Positions 10,283 to 19,935 of a stretch of 64,000 nt of DNA are shown here, piece after piece. Position 1 is the stretch's first letter. Each line of letters begins with the position of its first letter. The notes beneath the pieces were generated by a model. That model ran no database searches and was not told the origin of the DNA. It saw only the letters and a program-made list of their open reading frames with translations. The stretch covers positions 1 to 64,000 of the forward strand of contig NZ_JAUSRN010000022.1 of the NCBI RefSeq assembly GCF_030811855.1, given 5' to 3'. A program made the position numbers and the translations under genes. Origin of the DNA: Variovorax paradoxus (lineage in GTDB: Bacteria > Pseudomonadota > Gammaproteobacteria > Burkholderiales > Burkholderiaceae_C).

Positions 10283-11886
10283 CAGCGCTTCCCGTTGATC
10301 ATGTAGAGGTTGTTGGTTGCACGCGCCTGCAGCCAGTCGGCCACCTGCTGGCGCTCTTCGGCCGTGTAGTGCAGTCCAAGCTTCGACCGGCGCCAGAGCA
10401 CGTCGTCGGCGCTTATGGCCCATTCCTGTTCCTGCAGAAAGCGCAGTTCGCGCTCGTGAAGCCCCGGTGCCACGGCTTCGCCCATGTCGGCCATCACCTT
10501 TGCATCGCCGAGCAGTTCGGCCACGCGTGCGCCATAGGCGCGCGCCAGCCGCCGCGTCAGCCTGGCATCGAGCCATGGATAGCGGGCCTGCACCGCGGCC
10601 ACGAAGCGTTCGAAATCGTCGTCGGGCCGCGTGGCGGCACCGATCCACGCCGACAGATCGCCGCCGGCCAGGAAGGCGCCGTCGGTCCATGGCGGACGCT
10701 GCGCGCTCGACTGGCCGAGCATCTTGCCGACCTCGTCGGCCGCGTCTTCGGCCAGCTTGCGGAAGGTCGTGATCTTGCCGCCCCACACCGACAACAGCGG
10801 CGCGGCTGCCGTGTTGGACTCGAGCATGTAGTCGCGCGTGACGGCGGACGGGTCGCCCGACGCATCGTCGAGCAGCGGGCGCACGCCCGAATAGGTCCAG
10901 ACCACGTCGACCGGCTTGATCGGCTTCTCGAAATAGCGGCTCGCCTGCATGCAGAGATACGCAATCTCTTCCTCGGCAATGCGCGCCGCGCCGGGATCGT
11001 CGCCGTTCAGTTCGATGTCGGTGGTGCCGATCAGCGTGAACTCGTCCTGGTAGGGAATCGCGAAGATGATCCGCTTGTCGGGGTTCTGGAAGATGTAGGC
11101 ATGGTCATGCTCGAACAGGCGCGGCACCACGATGTGGCTGCCCTTGACCAGCCGCAGGTGGCGGGTGGCCAGCACTTCGCCCTTGGCCGATTGCGCTACA
11201 CCGCGCAGAAACGATTCGGCCCACGGCCCCGCGGCATTGACCACGGCGCGGGCGCGCACCACGCGGATGCCGCCGTCCGCGGCTTCGAGCGTGGCGGTCC
11301 AGCCGTCGGCGTCGCGCTGCGCATGAACACAGCGGGTGCGCGTGAGCACCTCGGCACCGCGCGCCCTGGCATCGATGGCGTTGAGGACCACCAGACGCGC
11401 ATCGTCGACCCAGCCGTCCGAATAGACGAAGCCGCGCTTGAATTGCGGCTTGAGCGGCGCACCGGCCACATGGCTACGGAGGTCGATGCCGCGCGAGCCC
11501 GGCAGCACTTCGCGCTTGGCAAGATGGTCGTACATGAAGAGGCCGATGCGGATCATCCAGCCCGGCCGCATCGACGGGTCGTGCGGCATGACGAAGCGCA
11601 GCGGCCACATGATGTGCGGCGCACTCTTGAGCAGCACCTCGCGCTCCTGCAGCGCCTTGCGCACGAGCGAGAACTCGTAATACTCCAGGTAGCGCAGCCC
11701 GCCGTGGATGAGCTTGGTCGACGAGGAAGACGTGTGCGAGGCGAGGTCGTCCTTCTCGCACAGCACCACGCGCCAGCCTCGGCCCGCCAGGTCGCGCGCA
11801 ATGCCGCAGCCATTGATGCCGCCACCGACGATCAGCACGTCGCAATCGGTGGCTGGCAGAGGCGGATTGGAGGAGAAATCGCTCAC
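10282..11886 (-). CDS. glpD: Aerobic glycerol-3-phosphate dehydrogenase GlpD
   Basis: The 534-residue flavoenzyme oxidises glycerol-3-phosphate to dihydroxyacetone phosphate at the inner membrane and passes electrons to quinone. It has the FAD dinucleotide fold CDVLIVGGGINGCGIARDLA near the N-terminus, KLIHGGLRYLEYYEF and later GVRPLLDD and WGGKITTFRKLAE, all typical of GlpD. It is the first gene of the glpDSTPQUV operon and diverges from glpR across a 189-bp control region. The start is GTG at 11886 (MSDFSSNPP); no strong ribosome site is seen before it, and a small hairpin lies 20 nt upstream. Confidence 0.95.
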
Positions 11887-12075
11887 AGAAAATGGGCCCG
11901 TTGATCGTGACTTCGGTCACGGAAGGGCGCCATTGTATTTTCGCGTTTTTTCATTTGGGTTCCTTTTGACGCGATTTTCCTCCGAGTTTTCCCTTAGAAA
12001 TCTTCGTTTTCTTTCGCTTTAAAGTGGCACGGCCTGTACTCTCCAAAGAGTCTTCACGTTCTTTGCGACGCCCCT
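11887..12075. promoter_or_regulatory. Divergent glpD/glpR control region with possible GlpR sites
   Basis: This AT-richer gap between divergent glpD and glpR holds two T-rich stretches with direct repeats of the TTTCG type: TTTTCGCGTTTTTTCATTT (about 11938-11956) and TTCGTTTTCTTTCGCTTTA (12003-12021). Tandem TTTCGTTT-like units are typical of DeoR-family operators, so they are good candidates for GlpR binding. A hairpin CGTGAC-TTCG-GTCACG (11906-11921) lies just upstream of glpD. Individual -10/-35 boxes are not assigned. Confidence 0.5.
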
Positions 12076-12843
12076 GTGAACTCCAATCCGCGCCAGATCA
12101 ACCTTCTCGATACCGTGCGCACGCGCGGCTCCGTCACCGTCGAGCAGCTGGCCGACATGCTGGGCGTCACGCTGCAAACAGTGCGGCGCGACGTGCAGCG
12201 GCTGGCCGACGAAGGCCTGCTGACGCGCTTTCACGGCGGCGTTCGCGTGCCGAGTTCCACCACCGAGAACATCGGCTACCAGCAGCGCGAAACGCTGAAT
12301 GCCGAAGGCAAGGCGCGCATCGCGCGGCGCGTGGCCGAACTGGTGCCCAACGACTGCTCGCTGATCCTCAACATCGGCACCACCACCGAAGCCATTGCCA
12401 AGGCGCTGATGCGCCACACGGGCCTGCGCGTGATCACCAACAACCTGAACGTGGCGACCATCCTGAGCGGCAACACGTCGTGCGAAGTGATCGTGGCGGG
12501 CGGTTCGGTGCGGCCGCGCGACCGTGCGATCGTGGGCGAGGCGACGATCGATTTCATCCGCCAGTTCAAGGTCGACATCGCGCTGATCGGTGTTTCAAGC
12601 ATCGAGGCCGACGGGTCATTGCGCGACTTCGATTTGCGCGAAGTGAAAGTGGCACAAACCATCATCGCGCAGGCCCGCGAGGTGTGGCTCGCGGCGGATG
12701 CGAGCAAATTCAACCGGCCGGCGATGATCCAGCTCGGCACGCTCTCGCAGATCGACCGGCTGTTCACTGATGCGGAGCCCCCGCCTCCCTTTGCCGACCT
12801 GCTGCATGCGGCGCAGGTTCGGCTTGAGATTGCGCGCGGTTGA
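12076..12843 (+). CDS. glpR: DeoR-family glycerol-3-phosphate regulon repressor GlpR
   Basis: The 255-residue repressor has an N-terminal DeoR helix-turn-helix (VTVEQLADMLGVTLQTVRRD, about 20-39) and a C-terminal DeoRC sugar-phosphate sensor (NIGTTTEAIAKAL, TNNLNVA, AGGSVR). It is expected to repress glpD-V and glpK until glycerol-3-phosphate binds. It starts with GTG at 12076 and is divergent from glpD. The glpK gene follows on the same strand but is separated by 367 bp carrying a 245-bp repeat element. Confidence 0.93.
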   Translation: MNSNPRQINLLDTVRTRGSVTVEQLADMLGVTLQTVRRDVQRLADEGLLTRFHGGVRVPSSTTENIGYQQRETLNAEGKARIARRVAELVPNDCSLILNIGTTTEAIAKALMRHTGLRVITNNLNVATILSGNTSCEVIVAGGSVRPRDRAIVGEATIDFIRQFKVDIALIGVSSIEADGSLRDFDLREVKVAQTIIAQAREVWLAADASKFNRPAMIQLGTLSQIDRLFTDAEPPPPFADLLHAAQVRLEIARG

Positions 12844-12895
12844 GATGAGAGCTTTTAATTTTGCTCGCCCCGCTGGAAGGCATTCGGGGGGCGCT

Positions 12896-13140
12896 CCCGC
12901 CGACGGGGTACCTTTCTCCGCGAATGTCCCCCGGCCTGCGGCCTCCTCCTTTATTTCGCTGCGCAAGGCACCCCATCGACGGGATCGTTGGGCAGAGCGG
13001 TCGCTGATCGAGCGGAACAAGCGCAGCGCTTGGTGTGCACAGGGCGTCGGGTGCTCCCCGCAGCGAAATAAAGGAGGAGGCGAAGCCGGGGGACATTCGC
13101 GGAGGGGAGTACCCGGTGGCCTGGGCACGCGCCCTGAACA
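12896..13140. repeat. Inverted-repeat element, copy 2 (between glpR and glpK)
   Basis: This copy matches the one at 1-245 in the same orientation. It has two near-perfect arms of about 48 bp around a 95-bp loop; the loop differs most between copies (about 12991-13006). It sits in the 367-bp gap between glpR and glpK (12844-13210), where no gene is seen. Flanking bases 12844-12895 and 13141-13210 show nothing else clear. Confidence 0.88.
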
Positions 13141-13210
13141 GCGGCACCCAACTCCAGCGGCAAGAAGGTAAGACAAGCCCCATGAAAAGACTCCAAGGAA
13201 CACCCAAGCC

Positions 13211-14704
13211 ATGACCTACCTGCTCGCCCTCGACCAAGGCACCTCCAGTTCGCGCAGCATCGTGTTCGACCGCGAAGGCCATATCGTCGCCATCGCGCAG
13301 AAGGAACTCACGCAGATTTATCCGCAACCCGGTTGGGTCGAGCACGATCCGATGGAAATCTGGCAGAGCCAGCTTGCGACCGCGCGCGAAGTGCTCGTCA
13401 AGGCCAAGCTCCAGCCCGCGGACATCCATGCCATCGGCATCACCAACCAGCGCGAGACCACCGTGCTGTGGGACCGCAAGACCGGCCAGCCGGTGCATCA
13501 CGCCATCGTCTGGCAAGACCGTCGTGCCGAGCCGCTGTGCGCGAAGCTCCGCGACGAAGGAATGACCGGCACCATCCAGGAAAAAACCGGGCTGGTCATC
13601 GACGCGTATTTTTCCGGTACCAAGCTGCGCTGGCTGCTCGACAACGTACCCGGCGCACGCGCAGAGGCCGAGCGCGGCGAACTCGCCTTCGGCACCGTCG
13701 ACAGCTGGCTCATGTGGCAGCTCACCGGCGGCAAGGTGCATGTGACCGACGTGAGCAACGCTTCTCGCACGATGCTCTTCAACGTGCACCGCAACGAGTG
13801 GGATGCAGACCTTCTCAAGGCGCTCGACATTCCCGCCGCGCTCATGCCGAAAGTGCAGCCTTCGAGCTCGCACTTTGCCGACACAGATGCCGCGCTGCTC
13901 GGCCGCGCACTGCCAATCGGCGGCGTGGCAGGCGACCAGCAGAGCGCCCTCTTCGGCCAGGCCTGCTTTGCGGCCGGCATGGCCAAGAATACCTACGGCA
14001 CCGGCTGCTTCCTGCTGATGCACACGGGCGCCGCGTTCCAGCCCTCGCACAACGGCCTGCTCGTGACCAGCGCCGCTCAAACCGACGCCACGCCGCAGTA
14101 CGCGATGGAAGGCAGCGTCTTCGTCGGCGGCGCCGTGGTGCAGTGGCTGCGCGACGGGCTCAAGGCCATCAAGGGCAGCGCCGAAGTGCAGTCGCTTGCC
14201 GAGAGCGTGCCCGACGCGGGCGGCGTGATGATGGTGCCGGCCTTCACCGGCCTCGGCGCTCCCTACTGGAACGCCGACGCACGCGGCACCATCACCGGCC
14301 TCACGCGCGGAACTACCGTGGCGCACATCGCGCGCGCCGCGCTGGAAAGCATCGCCTACCAGAGCGCCGCACTGCTGCAGGCCATGAGCCGCGATGCAGT
14401 CGCCGCCGGCGGCACCCCCGTGGCCGAGCTGCGCGTGGACGGCGGCGCGAGCGTGAACGACCTGCTGATGCAGTTCCAGGCCGATCTGCTGGGTATTCCC
14501 GTGGTGCGGCCCGAAGTGATCGAAACCACCGCGCTGGGCGCCTCCTATCTCGCGGGCCTCTCGACCGGCGTCTACAGCGATGCGCGCCAGCTCTCGAAGC
14601 TGTGGAAGGTGGAGCGGCGCTTCATGCCGACCATGGGCCGTGCGCAGGCCGAGGAGTCGATGGCGCGCTGGGAGCGGGCGGTGCGGCAGGCCACCGCCAC
14701 CTGA
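13211..14704 (+). CDS. glpK: Glycerol kinase GlpK
   Basis: The 497-residue FGGY-family kinase, of normal length for the family, phosphorylates glycerol to glycerol-3-phosphate with ATP. Visible motifs are the N-terminal LALDQGTSSSRSIVFD, NQRETT, WQDRR, GDQQSALFGQ and the C-terminal FGGY signature region around LRVDGGASVNDLLMQFQADL. It provides the substrate for GlpD. No glpF is present, and the ABC system upstream may bring in glycerol as well. The ribosome site is weak (CCAAGGAAC, about 12 bp upstream). It ends 25 bp from the convergent alpha-E gene without a clear terminator. Confidence 0.96.
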   Translation: MTYLLALDQGTSSSRSIVFDREGHIVAIAQKELTQIYPQPGWVEHDPMEIWQSQLATAREVLVKAKLQPADIHAIGITNQRETTVLWDRKTGQPVHHAIVWQDRRAEPLCAKLRDEGMTGTIQEKTGLVIDAYFSGTKLRWLLDNVPGARAEAERGELAFGTVDSWLMWQLTGGKVHVTDVSNASRTMLFNVHRNEWDADLLKALDIPAALMPKVQPSSSHFADTDAALLGRALPIGGVAGDQQSALFGQACFAAGMAKNTYGTGCFLLMHTGAAFQPSHNGLLVTSAAQTDATPQYAMEGSVFVGGAVVQWLRDGLKAIKGSAEVQSLAESVPDAGGVMMVPAFTGLGAPYWNADARGTITGLTRGTTVAHIARAALESIAYQSAALLQAMSRDAVAAGGTPVAELRVDGGASVNDLLMQFQADLLGIPVVRPEVIETTALGASYLAGLSTGVYSDARQLSKLWKVERRFMPTMGRAQAEESMARWERAVRQATAT

Positions 14705-14729
14705 GGCGCAGCGGCTCGCGGTTCTTTTA

Positions 14730-15686
14730 CTACTGCGCCGGAACCAGGAAGTCCTGGCTGATCCGCCCACCGAGCTCGTTCACGCGATCGAGGAACTGCG
14801 TAAGGTACGCATGCAGCCCGGTCGCAAGAATTTCGTCGACCCGCGCGTACTGCAGGTCGGCCAGCAGCTTGCCGGCGCGGCGCTGGGTTTCGGCGCTTTG
14901 CTCGTTCTGCACCTTGGCGAGGTTGTTCACCACCTCGACCAGGCTCGCGTGCAGCGAGCGCGGCATGTCGGCGCGAAGAATGAGCAGCTCGGCCACGCGC
15001 TCCGGCTTGATCACGTCGCGGTACACCTTGCGGTAGACCTCGAAGGCCGAGACGCTGCGCAAGATGGCGCTCCAGTGATAGAAGTCGTACTCCTGGTCTT
15101 CCTCTGTGGCAGTGCCGAAGAACTCGCTGTTGAGGGCGTGAAACTTCACGTCCACCAGCCGCGCGGTGTTGTCGGCGCGCTCAAGAAAGGTGCCCAGCCG
15201 CGAGAAGTAAAAGGCCTCGTCCTGCAGCATGGTGCCCAGCGTGACGCCGCGTGACAGGTGCGAGCGAAACTTGACCCATTCGAAGAACTGCGCTGGGTCG
15301 CGTTCGAAATCTCCCGCGCGCAGCATGCGATTCACTTCGAGCCAGGTGGTGTTCTGCGTTTCCCAGGCCTCGGTGGTGAGCGCGCCGCGAACGGCGCGCG
15401 CGTTTTCGCGCGCGGCCTTGAGGCAGGAGACGATCGAAGACGGATTGCTCTCGTCCTTGACCATGAACTCCATCACCTCGTTGGGCGTGATCTGCTCGTA
15501 CTTCTTGTTGTACGACGGCAGCAGCTCGCTGATGGAAAGCACGCCCTGCCAGCCGTACTTGGCCACTTCGGCCGATTGGGGCAGGAGCGAGGTCTGGTAG
15601 TTGACGTCGAGCATGCGCGCGGTGTTTTCCGCGCGCTCTGTGTAGCGCGACATCCAGTAGAGGTGGTCGGCAGTGCGTGACAGCAT
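14730..15686 (-). CDS. Alpha-E domain protein (DUF403)
   Basis: This 318-residue all-helical protein is made only of the alpha-E domain. The family hallmark RTADHLYWMSRYTERAENTA opens it, and a related LERADNTARLVDV occurs midway (about 167-179). Alpha-E proteins occur beside circularly permuted ATP-grasp and transglutaminase genes, in systems predicted by comparative genomics to make or modify a peptide; no biochemical role is established that I know of. It lies 39 bp downstream of the ATP-grasp gene in the same operon, with AGGAGA before the ATG. A fused homologue is encoded at 23570-26368. Confidence 0.88.
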   Translation of the reverse strand: MLSRTADHLYWMSRYTERAENTARMLDVNYQTSLLPQSAEVAKYGWQGVLSISELLPSYNKKYEQITPNEVMEFMVKDESNPSSIVSCLKAARENARAVRGALTTEAWETQNTTWLEVNRMLRAGDFERDPAQFFEWVKFRSHLSRGVTLGTMLQDEAFYFSRLGTFLERADNTARLVDVKFHALNSEFFGTATEEDQEYDFYHWSAILRSVSAFEVYRKVYRDVIKPERVAELLILRADMPRSLHASLVEVVNNLAKVQNEQSAETQRRAGKLLADLQYARVDEILATGLHAYLTQFLDRVNELGGRISQDFLVPAQ

Positions 15687-15725
15687 CGTTTGTTCTCCTG
15701 ATTCCTTGCTTGCTTGCCTGCTGCG

Positions 15726-17225
15726 CTAGGCCGATTGCGTTTGACTTTGCGACTGCGTCGCTTTCGGCTTGGCGCCGCGGTCCGCCTCGAGGATCCAGGT
15801 GTCCTTGGTGCCGCCGCCCTGCGACGAATTGACCACCAGCGAGCCCTCCTTGAGGGCCACGCGCGTAAGGCCGCCGGGCACCATCTGCACTTCCTTGCCC
15901 GAGAGGACGAAGGGACGCAGGTCGATGTGGCGCGGTGCGATGCCGGCGTCGACGAAAGTCGGCGAGGTGGAAAGGCTCAGCGTGGGCTGCGCGATGTAGC
16001 CGTCGGGCTTGGCGATCACGGCCTTCTTGAAGTCCTCGATCTCGGCCACCGTGGCAGCCGGACCGATGAGCATGCCGTAGCCGCCGGCGCCGTGCACCTC
16101 CTTGACGACCAGGTCCTTCATGTTGTCGAGCGTGTACTGCAGCTCGTCCTTGTTGCGGCACATGTAGGTGGGCACGTTCTTCAGGATCGGCTGCTCGCCG
16201 AGATAGAACTCGACCATCTTGGGCACATAGGGGTAGATCGACTTGTCGTCGGCCACGCCGGTACCGACTGCATTGCAGATGACGACGTTGCCGTCGCGGT
16301 AGGCGCGCATCAGGCCGGCGCACCCGAGCGTCGACGTGGGGCGGAACACTTCGGGGTCAAGGAAGTCGTCGTCGACGCGGCGGTAGATCACGTCCACCCG
16401 CTTCGGTCCGCGCGTGGTGCGCATGTAGACGAAGTTGTCCTTCACGAACAGGTCTTGCCCCTCGACCAGTTCCACGCCCATCTGCTGGGCGAGGAAGGCA
16501 TGCTCGAAATAGGCGCTGTTGTACATGCCGGGGGTCAGCACCACCACGGTCGGCTCGGCCGTGGCGGCCGGTGCGCTGGCGCGCAGCGTTTCGAGCAGCA
16601 GGTCGGGGTAATGCGCCACCGGCGCGATCCGGTTCTGGTTGAACAGCTCGGGAAAGAGCCGCATCATCATCTTGCGGTTTTCCAGCATGTAGCTCACGCC
16701 GCTGGGCACGCGCAGGTTGTCTTCGAGCACGTAATATTCGCCGTTACCCTGTGCGTCGGGCGCCCGGACGATGTCGATGCCCGAGATGTTGGAGTAGACG
16801 TCGTGCGGCACGCTGACGCCCATCATTTCAGGGCGGAACTGCGCGTTGTTCAAAATCTGTTCGGCCGGAATGATGCCGGCCTTGATGATTTCCTGGTCGT
16901 GGTAGACGTCATGCAGGAAGCGGTTGAGCGCCGTGACGCGCTGCACAAGCCCCTTTTCCATGCTCTCCCACTCGTGAGCGGGAATGATGCGCGGCAGCAG
17001 GTCGAACGGTATGAGCCGCTCGGTACCGGAACCGTCCTCGTCCTTTGCGCCGTACACCGCAAAGGTGATACCGACCCGGCGGAAGATCATTTCCGCCTCC
17101 TCGCGACGCGCCCGCATCACCTCGCCGGGTTGCTTCGCAAGCCATTGGTCGTAGCGCTTGTAGTGTTGCCTGATCGCAGCCCCCGCATAGGGCAACTGCT
17201 CATACATCTCATCGAATTTGTGCAT
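15726..17225 (-). CDS. Circularly permuted type 2 ATP-grasp protein
   Basis: The 499-residue protein belongs to the DUF404/DUF407 circularly permuted ATP-grasp family. Characteristic stretches are EYYVLEDNLRVPSGVSYMLE, VVLTPGMYNSAYFEHAFLA, IYRRVDDDFLDP and VVKEVHGAGGYGMLIGP, the last being probable ATP-binding elements. ATP-grasp enzymes of this type are predicted amidoligases, joining a carboxylate to an amine through acyl phosphate. The C-terminus ends in a Gln-Ser tail (TQSQSQTQSA) also found in two neighbours. It is first in an operon with the alpha-E gene and has a good ribosome site (AAGGAG). Confidence 0.88.
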   Translation of the reverse strand: MHKFDEMYEQLPYAGAAIRQHYKRYDQWLAKQPGEVMRARREEAEMIFRRVGITFAVYGAKDEDGSGTERLIPFDLLPRIIPAHEWESMEKGLVQRVTALNRFLHDVYHDQEIIKAGIIPAEQILNNAQFRPEMMGVSVPHDVYSNISGIDIVRAPDAQGNGEYYVLEDNLRVPSGVSYMLENRKMMMRLFPELFNQNRIAPVAHYPDLLLETLRASAPAATAEPTVVVLTPGMYNSAYFEHAFLAQQMGVELVEGQDLFVKDNFVYMRTTRGPKRVDVIYRRVDDDFLDPEVFRPTSTLGCAGLMRAYRDGNVVICNAVGTGVADDKSIYPYVPKMVEFYLGEQPILKNVPTYMCRNKDELQYTLDNMKDLVVKEVHGAGGYGMLIGPAATVAEIEDFKKAVIAKPDGYIAQPTLSLSTSPTFVDAGIAPRHIDLRPFVLSGKEVQMVPGGLTRVALKEGSLVVNSSQGGGTKDTWILEADRGAKPKATQSQSQTQSA

Positions 17226-17315
17226 GGAACGACCAATCTCCTTGAGCCATAGCTTAGCAAGTTCGAGGCCAGTGAAAGCCCTATGTTGGCGCGATTTCGG
17301 GTTCGGCGAGCGCCC

Positions 17316-19793
17316 TCAAGGCAGGCGGTGGTGCCAGTAGCGGGCGTTGCGCTCCCGTTCGCAGCCGACTTCGGCAGGCGACTGGCTGCGCCATGAAGCG
17401 GCGCCGCAGGGCACGTTTTCGACCAGCCGCACGCCGTGCGCCGCATAGCGCTCTACCACCTCGGGCGCTGGATGGCCGAAGCGGTTGCGATAGCCCGCCT
17501 GGACCAGAGCGATGCGTGGGCGCACCGCCCCAAGCAGCACGTCGCTCGACGATGTCTTGCTGCCATGGTGCGGTGCCAGCAGTACATCGGCCTGCAGCGT
17601 AGGGGTTCGCGACACCATCGCGGCTTCCTGCAGGCGCTCGATGTCGCCGGCCAGCAGCACCGTGGCACGGCCGTTGGTGGCACGCAGCACACATGAGACG
17701 GCATTCGGCTTGGTGAAGGAAAGGTAGTCGGCCGGAACGGGGTGCAGGATCTCGAAATCCACGCCGTCCCAGGTCCAGCGCTGGCCCGATTCGCAACGCT
17801 TGGCCGGGCGCACGGACTGCAGCGGGTGTGCGGCCTCGATCGAGCTCAAAAGCGCGGCTTGCGGCTGCATCGCTAGCACCGCGACCGCGCCGCCGGTGTG
17901 GTCGATGTCGCGGTGGCTCAGCAAGAGCACGTCGAGCCGCTCGTCGAAGGCCCGCAGCAAGGGAACGAGCACACGATGGCCGGCGTCGCTTTCGAGGCTG
18001 TAGCGCGGCCCCGCGTCGTACAGCAGGCTGTGCGTGGCAGTACGCACCAGGACCGCATTGCCTTGACCGATGTCCGCGGCAAGCAGTTCGAATTCCCCCG
18101 CGGCTGGCCGTGGCGCCTGCCACAGCAGCACCGGCAGCAGGAACGGCAGGCCCAGCGCGCGCACCGACCACGGCAGTCTCATGGCCAGCAGGACGCCACC
18201 CGCCACCCCGCAGGCCGCCATCCACACGGGTGGCGCAGCCATCGACAGCGTGGCATAGGGCAATGCGGCCAACCAGCGCAGCAGCACCGCCAGCGCCTGC
18301 ACGGCCCAAGCGGCAAGGTCCCAGAGCGGCGCCACCGCCGTGCCCAGCATGGCCAGAGGCGTGATCACCAGCGTGACCCACGGAATCGCGACCGCGTTGG
18401 CCAGGAGGCCCGCCACGGAGACCTGCTGGAAGAGCAGCAGGCTCAATGGTGTGAGCGCCAGCGTGATCACCCATTGCTCGCGAAAAAACGCCAACAGCCG
18501 AACCCTCAGCCCGGTCTTCTCGTCGGCGGGCCGCATGAAGCCGGTCGTGAACAGCACGCCGACCGCGACAAAGCTGAGCCAGAAGCCGGCCTGCATCAGC
18601 GCCCAGGGATCGATGGCCACCACCACGGCCGCAATCAACAGCCAGACATGCGGCCACGGCCAGCGCCGCCCCGTGAGGCGCAGCAGCGCCGCGGTGGCCA
18701 ACATCCAGACCGTGCGCTGCGAGGGCACGCCCCAGCCACTGAAAAGCGCGTAGATCCCGGCCAGCAGCACGCCGCCGACCAGTGCGGCCTGCGGTGCGGG
18801 AAAGCGCAGCATCAGCCGCCCGCTGCGGCGCCACAACGCGCTAACCACGTGCGCCGCGAGCCAGGCAAACATGGTGATGTGCAGGCCGGAGATCGACATC
18901 AGGTGGGCCACTCCGGTGGCGCGAAAAATGTCCCAGTCGTTGCGCTCGATGGCGCCCTGGTCGCCGGTGACGAGGGCAGCGATCACGCCCGCCTGCCGAG
19001 GATCGGCGACGCGCTCGAACACCGCGTCTCGCACCGCTTCGCGCGCACGTTCGAGCGGGTGCTGCCACGTGGCCTGCAAACGTGCCGGCGCCGCGTCGCG
19101 GGCACCCGTTCGCACGTAGCCGCTGGCATGCACGCCCTGCTCCCACAGCCACAGTTCGCTGTCGAAGCCATGCGGATTGAGATTGCCATGCGGCGCCTTG
19201 AGCCGGACTGTGAGGCGCCAGCGTTCGCCCGCGTGCAGCGGAGCGGCCGCGTCTCGCCCGGCCTCGGCTCGCCCTTCGGGAGCGCGCCCCCAAAGGCTGG
19301 TGTCGTCGCGATACCAGCCGAGGGCAACGCGCGCCGGCACACGCGACGGCGGTGCGCGGGATTCATCGGCCCAGCGTGCCGATTCCACATCGAGCCGAAA
19401 CCGCGTGCCGCCCTCGTTGCGCTGGGGCATCTGTGCCACCACGCCGACCACCTGCAGGTCGCGGCCTTCGAGGGCCGGGTCCAGCGCGCCATTCGCATAG
19501 GCGGCCGCGCGCCAGCCCGCGAGTCCGCTGCCAGCGAAAGTTCCACAGGCCAGGGCCGCGATCATCGGAAGCCAGGCCAGCATGCGCCACGCACGATGCC
19601 CTCGAAACCTCGGACGCCATCGCCCCGAAAGCACGGCCAGCCCCGCGAGACCTGCAAGGAACAACGCCGCATAAGCACCCGCGCTCCACAGCCGCGCCTG
19701 CTGCAACTGCAATGCAGCGCCGAGCAGCGTTCCGCCCAGCGCGACGAAGGCCCACGACCCGGCCGAGACGACACCAGACGCACGCGCCGCCAT
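17316..19793 (-). CDS. comEC: DNA internalisation protein ComEC/Rec2
   Basis: The 825-residue inner-membrane channel for single-stranded DNA uptake in natural transformation has the usual three parts. An N-terminal OB-like domain between membrane helices comes first (about 20-230). The helical competence core follows (VTGDQGAI, then ATGVAHLMSISGLHITMFAW, and SGWGVPSQRT). Last is a C-terminal metallo-beta-lactamase domain (DIGQGNAVLV, SHRDIDHTGG at about 620, APHHGSKTSSS). I place the start at ATG 19793 because GGAG lies 10 bp upstream; a TTG at 19823 would add ten residues. It stands alone between the two halves of the ATP-grasp/transglutaminase system. Confidence 0.93.
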   Translation of the reverse strand: MAARASGVVSAGSWAFVALGGTLLGAALQLQQARLWSAGAYAALFLAGLAGLAVLSGRWRPRFRGHRAWRMLAWLPMIAALACGTFAGSGLAGWRAAAYANGALDPALEGRDLQVVGVVAQMPQRNEGGTRFRLDVESARWADESRAPPSRVPARVALGWYRDDTSLWGRAPEGRAEAGRDAAAPLHAGERWRLTVRLKAPHGNLNPHGFDSELWLWEQGVHASGYVRTGARDAAPARLQATWQHPLERAREAVRDAVFERVADPRQAGVIAALVTGDQGAIERNDWDIFRATGVAHLMSISGLHITMFAWLAAHVVSALWRRSGRLMLRFPAPQAALVGGVLLAGIYALFSGWGVPSQRTVWMLATAALLRLTGRRWPWPHVWLLIAAVVVAIDPWALMQAGFWLSFVAVGVLFTTGFMRPADEKTGLRVRLLAFFREQWVITLALTPLSLLLFQQVSVAGLLANAVAIPWVTLVITPLAMLGTAVAPLWDLAAWAVQALAVLLRWLAALPYATLSMAAPPVWMAACGVAGGVLLAMRLPWSVRALGLPFLLPVLLWQAPRPAAGEFELLAADIGQGNAVLVRTATHSLLYDAGPRYSLESDAGHRVLVPLLRAFDERLDVLLLSHRDIDHTGGAVAVLAMQPQAALLSSIEAAHPLQSVRPAKRCESGQRWTWDGVDFEILHPVPADYLSFTKPNAVSCVLRATNGRATVLLAGDIERLQEAAMVSRTPTLQADVLLAPHHGSKTSSSDVLLGAVRPRIALVQAGYRNRFGHPAPEVVERYAAHGVRLVENVPCGAASWRSQSPAEVGCERERNARYWHHRLP

Positions 19794-19935
19794 CAACGGC
19801 AAACTCCGGAACACATGATGCAAACCCTCCCAAGCTCACGCTCAATGGCGCGTTAATTGCTTTGCTTCTCGGCTAGTATGCGTCTCACAAGAGACATCTT
19901 TTCGATGCAATCTCGCAGTACTGCACACAAAACGC

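Noticed and set aside
12764..14770. A 668-codon open frame on the minus strand opposite glpK
   Set aside because: It runs across the repeat element and the whole of glpK, shows no domain, and glpK is unambiguous on the other strand.
17898..19856. A 652-codon open frame on the plus strand opposite comEC
   Set aside because: The translation is Gln/His/Arg-rich with no recognisable fold, while comEC on the other strand has all three expected domains.
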